Source: Palsa-1392 sp036490335
GTDB lineage: Bacteria; Verrucomicrobiota; Verrucomicrobiia; Chthoniobacterales; UBA10450
Direction: 5' to 3'
Assembly: GCA_036490335.1 (NCBI GenBank)
Contig: DASXEB010000019.1
Span: 248,001-312,000, forward strand
Length of the DNA: 64,000 bases
Shown here: piece by piece, positions 34,639 through 44,092 of the stretch
Position numbering within the stretch: position 1 is the first letter of the stretch
Layout: the number at the start of each line of letters is the position of its first letter
Position numbers and translations under genes: made by a program
The notes under the pieces: generated by a model
What the model saw: only the letters and a program-made list of their open reading frames with translations
What the model was told of the DNA's origin: nothing
Databases searched by the model: none

Positions 34639-35739
34639 TTAGGGCGGCGACCCGGCCGGATGCTGATAAACCGCGATCGAGGTGATGACATCGACGGCGC
34701 GCTGCATGACCGGATCGTGCAACGGCGGTTTCTCGCCGCGCGCGCGACGCTGCTGCGATTCCTGGATCGCTTCGATCTCGGGATTGGTACCGGCGAGGAG
34801 CGCGGCTTCGTTCAAGTGCGGGCGGTCGGATTCGAAAACGAAGGGCGACATTCCTTTCGTCAGGCTCTCCTTGAAAATCTCGCGCTTCGTCGAGAGCGGC
34901 ATCAAGACTGCGATGTCGGGCTGCACGCCACCGGGAAATCCGACCCGCTCATTTCCGATCGCGGCCTCGCTCACCGCGACGCGCAAAATCATTCCGCCTA
35001 ACGACAGGTCGGAATAGCCGACGGCGGCGCCGGCGGTTGGTTCGCCAATCAGGATCGCCTTTTCGTTCACGCGCAAAACGCTCGCCAGCACTTCCGGCGC
35101 GCCGTTCGTTTCTTCGTCGATCAGGATCGTGATGAGACCGACGTAATCGGGCGCGCGGTCGGAAACAAAAACGCGCTCCGGCCGCGCCGCGCCCTGCAAA
35201 TTGAAAAGATATTCGCCTTTGCGCGCAAACCGCTTCGCGAACTCGGCCGCCATCGCGAAATCCTGCGTTTCCGCCGTCCCGCGCAAGTCGAGAATGAGCG
35301 CATCGATTTTTTTGGCGGCAAAATTTCGAAGCGCGGCGTCGAGATCGGCGAGATCGCTTTTGCGTAAGGCGCCGGGCCGAAAATAACCAATGTGGCCCTG
35401 CAAAATATCGCGGTCCGACATGGCCGGCGCGGGCTCATTGTTAGGCGAAGGGGCCGGCAGGAGCGTAACGCCGCGGCCGAGCCGCTCGATCAGGCCGGCG
35501 AGCGTGGCGCGGTCGAGATCGGCGGGCGTGAGCGCGCTCGGCGTGACGTAATTCTCCTTCACAAAACGCAACGCCTGCGTGAGGTCGTTAGGCGCGAGTG
35601 CATCGAGCGGATCGGACGGAGTGGGCGAGGAGGTTGGCTTCGGCGGCGGAGTCGCGACTGGATGCGCCGGAGTCTGCGCTCGCAGAGTCGCAGCGCACAC
35701 GAGGATCGTTAGGCTAAGATTGAGCAGGCGGCGCAACAT
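34639..35739 (-). CDS. Secreted S41 (C-terminal-processing) peptidase homologue, probably inactive
   Basis: A 366-residue protein with a signal peptide (LLNLSLTILVCAATLRAQ) and a Pro/Thr-rich linker. IGYFRPGALRKSDLADLDAAL and ALILDLRGTAE match the S41 tail-specific protease core, but where active members carry NxGSASASE this one reads DEETNGAPEVLASVL, and the following Lys motif is replaced by TAGAAVGYSD. The catalytic Ser/Lys dyad therefore appears lost. No PDZ domain is obvious. It starts 26 bases inside the end of purD. A scaffold or inhibitor role is possible. Confidence 0.75.
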   Translation of the reverse strand: MLRRLLNLSLTILVCAATLRAQTPAHPVATPPPKPTSSPTPSDPLDALAPNDLTQALRFVKENYVTPSALTPADLDRATLAGLIERLGRGVTLLPAPSPNNEPAPAMSDRDILQGHIGYFRPGALRKSDLADLDAALRNFAAKKIDALILDLRGTAETQDFAMAAEFAKRFARKGEYLFNLQGAARPERVFVSDRAPDYVGLITILIDEETNGAPEVLASVLRVNEKAILIGEPTAGAAVGYSDLSLGGMILRVAVSEAAIGNERVGFPGGVQPDIAVLMPLSTKREIFKESLTKGMSPFVFESDRPHLNEAALLAGTNPEIEAIQESQQRRARGEKPPLHDPVMQRAVDVITSIAVYQHPAGSPP

Positions 35740-37024
35740 CGGGCGCAGCGACGTTATCCGGGAGCGCGCCGAGGGCAATATCGCGACGGTACTGGCAACC
35801 TTCGAAATCGACTTTCGCGACCGCGGCGTAGGCGAGGTCGCGCGCCTGGCCTAACGAGTCGCCAAGCGCGGTGACGGCGAGGACGCGGCCGCCGTTGGTC
35901 ACGACGTCGCCATTTTCGCGGCGCGTTCCGGCATGAAAAACATGGACGTTTTTCATCTTCGCGCATTCGTCGAGGCCGCTGATTTTTTTGCCGGTTTCGA
36001 CTCGTCCCGGATAACCGGCCGAGGCCATGACGACGGTGACAGCGAGCCGTTCGTCCATCTCGATTTCGGCCGATGCGAGATTGGCGTCGATCGTCTTTTC
36101 GAGAAGCGGAAGGAGATCGCTTTTCAGGCGCGGCAAAATCACCTGCGTCTCCGGATCGCCAAAGCGGCAATTAAATTCGAGCACGGACGCGGTGTCGCGG
36201 TGCACGATCAGGCCGGGGAAAAGTAGGCCGTTGAAGCGCACTTTTTCGTCGCGCAAACCGCGCAGGAGCGACTTCATGATTTTGTCGTCGAACTGCCGGC
36301 GAAGATTTTCGCTCCAGCGCGGCGCAGGACTGAACGCGCCCATGCCGCCGGTGTTCGGGCCGCGATCGCCGTCCTGCAATCGTTTGTGATCGCAGGCCGT
36401 GCCGAGGAATTGATAACTGTCGCCCGCGACGAGAACGTGGAGCGAGCATTCCCAGCCCTCGAGAAATTCTTCGATGAGCACGCGCGCGCTCGCTTCGCCG
36501 AAGCGGCGGCGATCGATCATGTCGTGCAAGGTCTGGTGCGCTTCACTTGCGTCTTGGGCGATGATCACGCCTTTGCCGGCGGCGAGTCCGTCGGCTTTGA
36601 TCACGACCGGAAAACGAAGTTTCTCGACGAAGCGGCAGGCTTTGCGGCTGTCATCGAAGACGCCCGCCATCGCGGTCGGCACACCGGTGCAGCGCATCAG
36701 TTGCTTCGCGAAAATTTTCGACGACTCGAGCCGCGCGGCCGCTTTCGTGGGCCCGAAAATGCGCAACCTTTTACTTGCGAATTCGTCCACGATGCCGGCG
36801 GCGAGCGGATCGTCCGGGCCGACGACGGTGAGATCAATCCGATTTTCAACCGCGAAACGGCAGAGACCCGCGAAGTCGTTAGGCGGGATCGCGACGTTCT
36901 CGCCCAGCTCGGCCGTGCCGGCGTTTCCGGGCGCGCAAAAAAGTTGCTCGACGCGCCGCGATTGCCGCAGCTTCCAGGTAAGCGCGTGTTCGCGGCCGCC
37001 GCCTCCGATGATCAGGACTCGCAT
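35714..37024 (-). CDS. purD: Phosphoribosylamine-glycine ligase
   Basis: A 436-residue ATP-grasp enzyme of purine synthesis. MRVLIIGGGGREHALTWKL is the N-terminal nucleotide fold; FPVVIKADGLAAGKGVI, the ligand-binding GPNTGGMGAFSP and EFNCRFGDPETQVILPRL follow in order. I start it at ATG 37024 where homologues begin. The divergent HxlR gene begins 256 bases away. Confidence 0.96.
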   Translation of the reverse strand: MRVLIIGGGGREHALTWKLRQSRRVEQLFCAPGNAGTAELGENVAIPPNDFAGLCRFAVENRIDLTVVGPDDPLAAGIVDEFASKRLRIFGPTKAAARLESSKIFAKQLMRCTGVPTAMAGVFDDSRKACRFVEKLRFPVVIKADGLAAGKGVIIAQDASEAHQTLHDMIDRRRFGEASARVLIEEFLEGWECSLHVLVAGDSYQFLGTACDHKRLQDGDRGPNTGGMGAFSPAPRWSENLRRQFDDKIMKSLLRGLRDEKVRFNGLLFPGLIVHRDTASVLEFNCRFGDPETQVILPRLKSDLLPLLEKTIDANLASAEIEMDERLAVTVVMASAGYPGRVETGKKISGLDECAKMKNVHVFHAGTRRENGDVVTNGGRVLAVTALGDSLGQARDLAYAAVAKVDFEGCQYRRDIALGALPDNVAAPDVAPPAQS

Positions 37025-37202
37025 TACCGGCGTTTTCTTTTCCCTCGGCTGGCCATAAACAAAATGCGTCGCCCCGAGCTGGTTAATCCGGGGAAACAAA
37101 GTCCGCAGATTTTCCGGCTGGGAACGCCGAACGGGGAGCAGAAGTAGTCACCCTATCCTCGTGTTTCAAGAAAAAAGTGCGGCCGGCCCGAAATTTTTTT
37201 AG

Positions 37203-37256
37203 CGGTATCGAAACATCCATACCGGCCTTTTGGTGCGTTACATTCTAAACCGTAAC
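37203..37256. promoter_or_regulatory. Two inverted repeats before the HxlR gene (candidate operator)
   Basis: CGGTAT-N10-ATACCG (37203-37224) and GTTAC-N10-GTAAC (37237-37256) share the same ten-base spacer and lie 25-80 bases before the regulator start. Paired dyads of this kind suit binding of a dimeric winged-helix protein, possibly autoregulation. Confidence 0.5.
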
Positions 37257-37280
37257 AGCCATCCTGTTCGCGAAATCACC

Positions 37281-37667
37281 ATGCGAAAATCCGCCAAGAC
37301 CATCTCCGTTCTAAACCCGCAATGCCTCTCCCGCGTCATCCTCGCGCGCATCGCCGACAAATGGACCGCGCTCATCATTTACGTCCTCGCCACCGACACT
37401 CATCGTTACGCCGAGCTTCAGCGCGAAGTCGGCGGCGTCTCGCAAAAAATGCTCACCCAGACTTTGCGCAGCCTCGAGCGCGACGGTCTCATCAATCGCA
37501 AAGTGCATCCCGTCGTGCCGCCGAAAGTGGAATACTCGCTCACCCAGCTCGGGCGCACTTTGATCGAGCCCTTGAAGGCGATTTGCGATTGGTCGGAGAA
37601 ACATTTGCCGCAGCTCGAAGCCAATCGCGCGCGGGCGAAACGCACGCCGCTGCACCCCGGGCACTGA
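37281..37667 (+). CDS. HxlR-family transcriptional regulator
   Basis: A 128-residue MarR-like winged-helix protein. RIADKWTALIIYVLATDTHRYAELQR, then GVSQKMLTQTLRSLERDGLI and VPPKVEYSLTQLGRTL, are the HxlR signature. Unlike many members there is no Cys at the start of the domain apart from one in NPQCLSR, which is the usual position of the redox Cys. Start at ATG 37281. The antiporter gene starts 13 bases after it and is a likely target. Confidence 0.9.
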   Translation: MRKSAKTISVLNPQCLSRVILARIADKWTALIIYVLATDTHRYAELQREVGGVSQKMLTQTLRSLERDGLINRKVHPVVPPKVEYSLTQLGRTLIEPLKAICDWSEKHLPQLEANRARAKRTPLHPGH

Positions 37668-37680
37668 TTTCGTCGCCGGC

Positions 37681-39261
37681 ATGAATCACGTCGAGGCGAT
37701 CGTTCTGCTTCTGATGGCGGTGGTGGCGTTGGTCATTGTCGCCAACAAATTCGCAATCCCTTATCCGGTGCTGCTCGTCATTGGCGGGCTCGCTTTGAGT
37801 TTCGTTCCCGTCCTGCCGGTTATTCGCCTCGATCCGCATTTGGTTTTCTTCATTTTCCTGCCGCCGCTGCTTTACCCGGCCGCGCTCTTTACCTCCTGGC
37901 GCGATTTTCGGCGCAACCTTCGACCAATTCTTTTTTTCGCGATCGGCCTCGTCTTGCTCACGATGACGGTGGTGGCGTGGGTCGCGCATTCGTTCATCGC
38001 CGGGCTGCCGTGGGCCGCTGCCTTTTCGTTAGGCGCGATCGTTTCGCCGCCGGACGCGGTCGTGGTCGAGGCGGTTTTGAAACGGCTGCGCGTGCCGGCG
38101 CGAATCGAAGCGATTCTCAAAGGCGAAAGTCTGGTCAACGATGCGACCGCGCTGGTCGCCTACGAATTTGCTGTCGCGGCGATGGTCAGCGGTCACTTCT
38201 CGTTAGGCGAAGCGAGCTGGCGTTTTGTTTTTGTCGGCACTGGCGGCATCGCACTCGGGTTGCTCGTTGGCCTTTGCGCGCGCTGGGTGCAACGGCATCT
38301 GAACGATCCGCCGGTGCAAATCACGATCTCGCTGCTGACCCCGTTCACGGCCTACTTTCTCGCCGAGCGCGCGGATGTTTCCGGCGTGCTCGCGACCGTC
38401 GCCGCGGGCGTTTATCTCGGCTGGCACTCGACCGCGCTCCCGGCGCGGACGCGTCTCCAGGCACAATACTTTTGGGAAATGGTCGCGTTCCTTTTGAACG
38501 GTTTCATTTTTATCGTGATTGGGCTGCAACTGCCGGGAATTTTGCGCGCGCTCCAGAGCGAACCGTTCGCGCGGCTGATTGGCTACGGACTGCTTATCAG
38601 CGGCACGGTCGTGCTCGTGCGCATCGTCTGGGTTTTTCCGGGCGCATATCTGCCGCGCTGGTTGAGTCGGAAATGGCGCGAGAGCGACCCGATCCCACCG
38701 TGGCAACAGATGGCGCTCGAGGCGTGGGCGGGAATGCGCGGAGTCGTCTCGCTCGCTGCGGCCTTCGCGCTGCCGCTCGCGCTCGATAACGGCCAGCCGT
38801 TTCCCGGTCGCAGTTATATTTTGTTTCTGACTTTTTGCGTCATTCTGACGACGCTTGTTTTCCAGGGTCTGACGCTGCCGCTTTTGATCCGCGGTCTCGG
38901 CATTCGCGACGACGGCACAATCGATAACGAAGAACGGGACGCGCGATTGCAGGCCAACGAAGCGGCGGTGGAATTTGTCGAACAGGCGGCGCGCGACGAA
39001 AAATTTTCCGACGACGTGATGGCGCGCGTGCGCGCGGAATATTGCGATCGCATCGAACAGCTCAACGCCGCCGCGGGCGCGGCCGGGAATCGCGCCGGCG
39101 AAATCGCCACGCCCGCTTACCAGCTTCTGCAGCAGGAGGCGTTGCAAGTCGAGCGGCAGACGATTATCGCGCTGCGAAATTCGCAGGCGATCAATGACGA
39201 AGCGTTGCGCCGAATCCAGCGCGACCTCGATCTCGCGGAAGCGCGGCTGAGTGGCGATTAA
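37681..39261 (+). CDS. Cation/proton antiporter (CPA1, NhaP-like)
   Basis: A 526-residue protein with about twelve membrane segments (residues 1-400). SLGAIVSPPDAVVVEAVLKRL and GESLVNDATALVAYEFA carry the conserved Asp residues of the CPA1 ion-binding site, and EAWAGMRGVVSLAAAFALPL matches the later conserved helix. A cytosolic C-terminal tail (about 410-526) is helical. It exchanges Na+ or K+ for protons. It follows the HxlR gene closely. Confidence 0.92.
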   Translation: MNHVEAIVLLLMAVVALVIVANKFAIPYPVLLVIGGLALSFVPVLPVIRLDPHLVFFIFLPPLLYPAALFTSWRDFRRNLRPILFFAIGLVLLTMTVVAWVAHSFIAGLPWAAAFSLGAIVSPPDAVVVEAVLKRLRVPARIEAILKGESLVNDATALVAYEFAVAAMVSGHFSLGEASWRFVFVGTGGIALGLLVGLCARWVQRHLNDPPVQITISLLTPFTAYFLAERADVSGVLATVAAGVYLGWHSTALPARTRLQAQYFWEMVAFLLNGFIFIVIGLQLPGILRALQSEPFARLIGYGLLISGTVVLVRIVWVFPGAYLPRWLSRKWRESDPIPPWQQMALEAWAGMRGVVSLAAAFALPLALDNGQPFPGRSYILFLTFCVILTTLVFQGLTLPLLIRGLGIRDDGTIDNEERDARLQANEAAVEFVEQAARDEKFSDDVMARVRAEYCDRIEQLNAAAGAAGNRAGEIATPAYQLLQQEALQVERQTIIALRNSQAINDEALRRIQRDLDLAEARLSGD

Positions 39262-39380
39262 GTTCGCGCCTCGAACGTCGCCGAGCCATTTCCTTTACTC
39301 GTTAGGCGAACCATCGCTTCAAGGAAAGCCCTTGTCACGCGCGCGCGTCATCGTTATCTACCTGCGCGAAATCACGCGTC

Positions 39381-40184
39381 ATGACTCCGGGAGAAACCAC
39401 TCTGCCTCACCCTGCTTTCGGCCAAACCGCGCGCCCCGACGTCTGGTGGGCCCAGCCGCTGATTGTTTTCCTCGGGCTCGGCGGGTTCGTTGTTTACTCG
39501 ACCTGGGCCGCGTTCCAGGGCCGGAATTATTTTTTCGGACCTTACCTCTCGCCGTTTTATTCGCCGGAGATTTTCGGTGGTTCGCCGCACAGTTGGTTCG
39601 GGCCGAAGCCGCATTGGTGGCCGGCGTGGCTGCTCTTTTCGCCCGCGCTCCTCGTCCTTTGGGCGCCGGGCGGATTTCGCCTCACCTGTTATTACTATCG
39701 CGGCGCTTACTACAAAGCTTTCTGGGCCGATCCGCCGGCCTGCACCGTCGGCGAACCGCGCAAAACCTATCTCGGCGAGCGTTCTTTCCCGCTCATCATG
39801 CAGAACGTGCACCGCTATTTTCTTTACGTGGCGCTTTTGTTTCTGCTGGTGCTGCTGCATGACGTTTGGAAGGCACTCTGGTTCGTTGATCCGGCGACGG
39901 GTGCGATGGTCTTCGGCCTTGGCCTCGGCACAATCGTCCTCGCCATCAACGTCGTCTTGCTCGGCGGTTATACTTTTGGCTGTCATTCCCTGCGCCATCT
40001 CGTCGGCGGTTTTCTCGATCAATTCTCGAAGGCGCCGGCCTGTTATCGCGCCTATGCCTGCGTTGGTTGTTTTAATCGCCGCCACATGCTCTGGGCCTGG
40101 ATGAGCCTTTTCTGGGTCGCGTTTTCCGATCTCTACATCCGCCTTTGTTCGTTAGGCGTCTGGCACGACTTCCGGCTTCTTTAA
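39381..40184 (+). CDS. Succinate dehydrogenase membrane anchor-like subunit
   Basis: A 267-residue membrane protein with about five hydrophobic helices and several histidines (NVHRYFLYVALLFL, LLHDVWKALWF, GCHSLRHLVGG) that could ligate heme. It is placed directly before sdhA and sdhB, which identifies it as the quinone-binding anchor. It is longer than classical SdhC or SdhD, and no second anchor gene is present, so one polypeptide probably serves. Similar anchors occur with sdh genes of Acidobacteria and Verrucomicrobia-type genomes (recalled, not checked). Confidence 0.75.
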   Translation: MTPGETTLPHPAFGQTARPDVWWAQPLIVFLGLGGFVVYSTWAAFQGRNYFFGPYLSPFYSPEIFGGSPHSWFGPKPHWWPAWLLFSPALLVLWAPGGFRLTCYYYRGAYYKAFWADPPACTVGEPRKTYLGERSFPLIMQNVHRYFLYVALLFLLVLLHDVWKALWFVDPATGAMVFGLGLGTIVLAINVVLLGGYTFGCHSLRHLVGGFLDQFSKAPACYRAYACVGCFNRRHMLWAWMSLFWVAFSDLYIRLCSLGVWHDFRLL

Positions 40185-40193
40185 TTTCCGCGC

Positions 40194-42008
40194 ATGGCTG
40201 ATTACGAAACCTTGCAGCACGATGTCCTTGTCATCGGCGCGGGCGGGGCCGGTTTGCGCGCGGCGATTGAAGCTTCCGCCGCCGGCGTGAAGGTCGGGAT
40301 GGTTTGCAAATCATTGTTAGGCAAAGCGCACACCGTCATGGCCGAAGGCGGCATCGCGGCCGCGCTCGCCAACGTTGACGATCGCGATAACTGGCGGGTG
40401 CATTTCGCCGACACGATGCGCGGCGGCCAATACGTCAACAACTGGCGCATGGCCGAGCTGCACGCGCGCGAGGCGCCCGCGCGGGTGCGCGAACTCGAAG
40501 CCTGGGGCGCGGTCTTCGATCGCACGAGCGACGGCCGGATTTTGCAGCGAAATTTTGGCGGCCACAAATATCCGCGGCTCGCGCACGTGGGCGATCGCAC
40601 CGGTTTGGAAATGATTCGCACCTTGCAGGACCACGGCATTCATCAGGGCATCGATGTGCATATGGAGCACACGATCCTGACTTTGCTGAAGGAGAACGGC
40701 CGCGTTGTGGGCGCCTTCGGCTACGACCGGGAACGCGGCCGTTTCAAAATCTTTCGCGCAAAAGCCGTCGTGCTCGCGACCGGCGGCATCGGCCGCGCTT
40801 TCAAAATCACGAGCAACAGCTGGGAATACACCGGCGACGGCCACTCGTTAGGCTACGAAGCCGGCGCGGAGTTGATCGACATGGAGTTCATCCAGTTTCA
40901 TCCCACCGGGATGGTCTGGCCGCCGAGCGTGCGCGGGATTCTGGTCACCGAAGGCGTGCGCGGTGAAGGCGGCATCCTGACGAACAAAGAAGGTCGCCGT
41001 TTCATGTTCGACGACATTCCCGATAACTATAAAGCGCAGACCGCCGACAACGAAGACGAAGGCTGGCGTTATTGCCAGGGTGACAAAAGCGCGCGCCGAC
41101 CGCCGGAATTACTCACCCGCGATCACGTCTCGCGCTGCATCGTGCGCGAAATCAAAGAGGGTCGCGGCAGTCCGCACGGCGGCGTGTTTCTCGACATTGC
41201 CTGGATCAAAAACAAAGTCTCCGGCGGCGCCGAGCACATCAAGCGCAAGCTCCCGAGCATGTATCATCAATTCAAACAACTGGCCGACATCGACATCACG
41301 GAAGAGCCGATGGAGGTCGGGCCGACGACGCATTATGTCATGGGCGGGATTCGCGTCGATGCCGACACGCAGATGTCGCGCGTGCCGGGTCTTTTTGCCG
41401 CCGGCGAATGTGCCGCCGGCATCAACGGCGCGAACCGGCTCGGCGGGAATTCCCTCTCCGACCTGCTCGTCTTTGGCAAACGCGCGGGCGAATCTGCGGC
41501 CCGGTTTGCGCAGGAACATTCGTTAGGCGAAATCGATTCCGGCCAAATCGAGACTGCGGCGCAGAAGGCGCTCGAACCTTTCTCGCGCGGCGATTCGGCG
41601 GAAAATCCCTACGCGGTGCAAAAAGATTTGCAGGAGTTAATGCAGGACAAAGTCGGCATCGTTAGGCAGGAAGAAGAAATGAGCGCCGCGCTCGAGGCGC
41701 TGGGCGATTTGTGGCGCCGCGCGCAGGCGGCTGGAGTCGACGGCAATCGCGAGTTCAATCCCGGCTGGCACACCGCGCTCGACCTGAAAAATCTGATGAC
41801 TGTTTCCGAAGCGGTCGCCCGCGCCGCGCTCGAACGCAAGGAAAGTCGCGGCGCGCAATTTCGCGAAGATTATCCCGAGAAAAGCGCCGAGTTTGCGAAA
41901 GTGAATACGATTATCTGGAAAGGCGACGACGGCGCGATGCAGATTCGGCGCGATGCGATTCCGGAAATGCGCGACGATTTGAAACAGGTGATCGAGGAGA
42001 TGAAGTGA
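40194..42008 (+). CDS. sdhA: Succinate dehydrogenase/fumarate reductase flavoprotein
   Basis: A 604-residue FAD subunit. VLVIGAGGAGLRAAIEA binds FAD, the covalent-flavin region is AEGGIAAAL, and the catalytic segment is FIQFHPTGMVWPPSVRGILV with VRGEGGIL. The C-terminal helical domain ends RRDAIPEMRDDLKQV. It oxidises succinate and passes electrons to SdhB. It starts nine bases after the anchor gene and is followed by sdhB after 13 bases. Confidence 0.95.
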   Translation: MADYETLQHDVLVIGAGGAGLRAAIEASAAGVKVGMVCKSLLGKAHTVMAEGGIAAALANVDDRDNWRVHFADTMRGGQYVNNWRMAELHAREAPARVRELEAWGAVFDRTSDGRILQRNFGGHKYPRLAHVGDRTGLEMIRTLQDHGIHQGIDVHMEHTILTLLKENGRVVGAFGYDRERGRFKIFRAKAVVLATGGIGRAFKITSNSWEYTGDGHSLGYEAGAELIDMEFIQFHPTGMVWPPSVRGILVTEGVRGEGGILTNKEGRRFMFDDIPDNYKAQTADNEDEGWRYCQGDKSARRPPELLTRDHVSRCIVREIKEGRGSPHGGVFLDIAWIKNKVSGGAEHIKRKLPSMYHQFKQLADIDITEEPMEVGPTTHYVMGGIRVDADTQMSRVPGLFAAGECAAGINGANRLGGNSLSDLLVFGKRAGESAARFAQEHSLGEIDSGQIETAAQKALEPFSRGDSAENPYAVQKDLQELMQDKVGIVRQEEEMSAALEALGDLWRRAQAAGVDGNREFNPGWHTALDLKNLMTVSEAVARAALERKESRGAQFREDYPEKSAEFAKVNTIIWKGDDGAMQIRRDAIPEMRDDLKQVIEEMK

Positions 42009-42021
42009 CCTCGCCTAACGA

Positions 42022-42801
42022 ATGAAGGACGCGACTTTTCGCATCTGGCGCGGCAACGCCAACGGCGGCGCCTTTCACGATTACCGGACGGAAGTTTCCG
42101 AAGGCATGGTCGTGCTCGACGCTGTCCATGACATTCAGGCGAGGCAGGCCGGTGACCTTGCCTGCCGCTGGAATTGCAAGGCCGGCAAATGCGGCTCCTG
42201 TTCGGCCGAGATCAACGGCATGCCGAAGCTGATGTGCATGACGCGCCTGAACGATCTGCCGCTCAATCGGCCGGTCACGATCGAGCCGATGAAGGCCTTC
42301 CCGCGGCTGAAGGATTTGATCACCGATGTCTCGTGGAATTTCGCGGTTAAAAAACGGATCAAAAAATTCCAGCCGCGTCCGCCCGACGCTCCCGACGGCA
42401 CTTGGCGGATGGCGCAGCGCGACATCGATCGCGTGCAGGAATTTCGCAAATGCATCGAATGTTTTCTTTGCCAGGATGTCTGCCACGTCCTGCGCGATCA
42501 TCACAAGCAGGATCAGTTCATCGGTCCGCGTTTTCTCGTTTACACCGCCGCGCTCGAGATGCATCCGCTCGATACCGCCGACCGCATTTCGGAACTTCGT
42601 GAAGCCCAGGGAATCGGCTTTTGCAACATCACCAAATGCTGCACCAAGGTCTGCCCGGAAAACATTCAGATCACCGATAACGCGATCATTCCTTTGAAGG
42701 AACGAGTGGTGGATGATTACTACGATCCGCTCGGCTGGATTTGGAAAAAAATCCGACGAGAGGAAGAACGAAAGCCGGCGCCGGTCTTGCCTAACGAGTA
42801 A
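42022..42801 (+). CDS. sdhB: Succinate dehydrogenase iron-sulfur subunit
   Basis: A 259-residue protein with three cluster-binding regions: the N-terminal [2Fe-2S] motif CRWNCKAGKCGSCSAEING, then CIECFLCQDVCHV and CNITKCCTKVCPE for the [4Fe-4S] and [3Fe-4S] clusters. It completes the sdh operon. Its stop lies in a cluster of two CCTAACGA-type words. Confidence 0.95.
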   Translation: MKDATFRIWRGNANGGAFHDYRTEVSEGMVVLDAVHDIQARQAGDLACRWNCKAGKCGSCSAEINGMPKLMCMTRLNDLPLNRPVTIEPMKAFPRLKDLITDVSWNFAVKKRIKKFQPRPPDAPDGTWRMAQRDIDRVQEFRKCIECFLCQDVCHVLRDHHKQDQFIGPRFLVYTAALEMHPLDTADRISELREAQGIGFCNITKCCTKVCPENIQITDNAIIPLKERVVDDYYDPLGWIWKKIRREEERKPAPVLPNE

Positions 42802-42812
42802 ACCTAACGAAC

Positions 42813-43310
42813 ATGCACGAACTGAAACGCCTTTCGCCGGAAGCGATCCCGGCGGCTTTGGAAAAAGCGGAGCGTTACCGCTTGCTGAACGAGCCGGCCG
42901 AAGCGGAAAGCATCTGTCTCGACATCCTAGCGGCCGATCCCGAAAACCAGCGCGCCGTTATAACTCTTTTGCTCGCGGTCAGTGATCGTTTCAGCAAAGG
43001 CTACGGCGTCAGCGACACCAAGGCCGGGCAGTTACTCGCGAAGTTGAAAGGCGAGTACGATCGCGCTTACTACGCCGGCATTCTCGCCGAACGCCGCGCG
43101 AAGGCAAAACTAGCGCAGGGCAATCCCGGCGCGGCGCATCACGCCTACGATGATTTGTGCGAAGCGATGGGCCATTTCGAAAAGGCGGAAGCGATGCGAC
43201 CGCCGGGCAATGACGACGCCCTGCTGCGCTGGAACACCTGCGCGCGCCTGATCACCCGCAATAAATTGGTCGCGCGTGAGGAAGAGTGGATCGAGCCGCC
43301 GCTCGAGTGA
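42813..43310 (+). CDS. TPR-like helical protein of unknown function
   Basis: A 165-residue soluble protein made of helical pairs, such as AERYRLLNEPAEAESICLDILAADP shortened here, and AKLAQGNPGAAHHAYDDLCEAM, which resemble tetratricopeptide repeats. It lies 11 bases after sdhB and 23 bases before the methyltransferase gene, so it may belong to the sdh transcript. Function unknown. Confidence 0.75.
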   Translation: MHELKRLSPEAIPAALEKAERYRLLNEPAEAESICLDILAADPENQRAVITLLLAVSDRFSKGYGVSDTKAGQLLAKLKGEYDRAYYAGILAERRAKAKLAQGNPGAAHHAYDDLCEAMGHFEKAEAMRPPGNDDALLRWNTCARLITRNKLVAREEEWIEPPLE

Positions 43311-43333
43311 CGCTTCGTCGCCCGCGGGCGCTG

Positions 43334-44038
43334 ATGGATTCAAGCGAAGTTCCGAAACCGGCGACACGAAACGCCCAGGCCGTGCGCGCGATGTTCGATC
43401 GCATCGCCGGCCGCTACGATTTCGCGAACCACCTCCTCAGCGGCGGCTGGGATTTCTGGTGGCGATATCGGGCTGTTAGACTCGTTAGGCAATGGCGGCC
43501 GGGGTACGTTCTCGACCTTGCGACCGGTAGCGGAGATCTCGCGCTCGCCATCGTCAATAAAATCCCGCAGGCACAGGTCACGGCGATCGATTTGTCGAGC
43601 GAGATGCTCGCAGTCGCGAAACGAAAAGGCCTAACGAGTGTAAGAGTCGCGGATGCGCAGGAGCTTCCTTTCGGCGATCAAAGCTTCGACATCGTGACCG
43701 TTGCCTTTGGCTTGCGCAACATGACTGACTGGAGCCGCGCGCTTCGCGAGAGCGCGCGTATTCTACGGGCGTCGGGGCATCTGCTCATTCTCGACTTTTC
43801 CATGCCGCGCGGTTTTCTCCGCCACATTTATCGCTTTTATCTCCATCGTTGCCTGCCGCGCCTCGCCGGAATTGTGACCGGCGAACAAACGGCCTACGAA
43901 TATCTCGGTGGTTCGATCGAAAACTTCCCCAGCGGTCGGGCGATGATCGATTTACTCGAAAGCAATGGCTTTCGCGCCGCGACCGCGACTCGGCTGACTG
44001 GAGGGATCGTTACCCTTTACTCCGCGACGAAAGCGTAA
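43334..44038 (+). CDS. Demethylmenaquinone/ubiquinone methyltransferase (UbiE/MenG)
   Basis: A 234-residue SAM methyltransferase. AMFDRIAGRYDFANHLLSGG, then VLDLATGSGDLALAI (motif I) and FGLRNMTDWSRALRE, are the UbiE/COQ5 signatures. It makes the final methylation of menaquinone or ubiquinone; proximity to sdh genes fits a quinone role. Start at ATG 43334, although the frame is open for 16 codons upstream. Confidence 0.93.
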   Translation: MDSSEVPKPATRNAQAVRAMFDRIAGRYDFANHLLSGGWDFWWRYRAVRLVRQWRPGYVLDLATGSGDLALAIVNKIPQAQVTAIDLSSEMLAVAKRKGLTSVRVADAQELPFGDQSFDIVTVAFGLRNMTDWSRALRESARILRASGHLLILDFSMPRGFLRHIYRFYLHRCLPRLAGIVTGEQTAYEYLGGSIENFPSGRAMIDLLESNGFRAATATRLTGGIVTLYSATKA

Positions 44039-44092
44039 CTTCCGGTTCCCCTGGTCTGCGACTTGCTCACTCTAAGGCAGTCGCGGCCGCCG

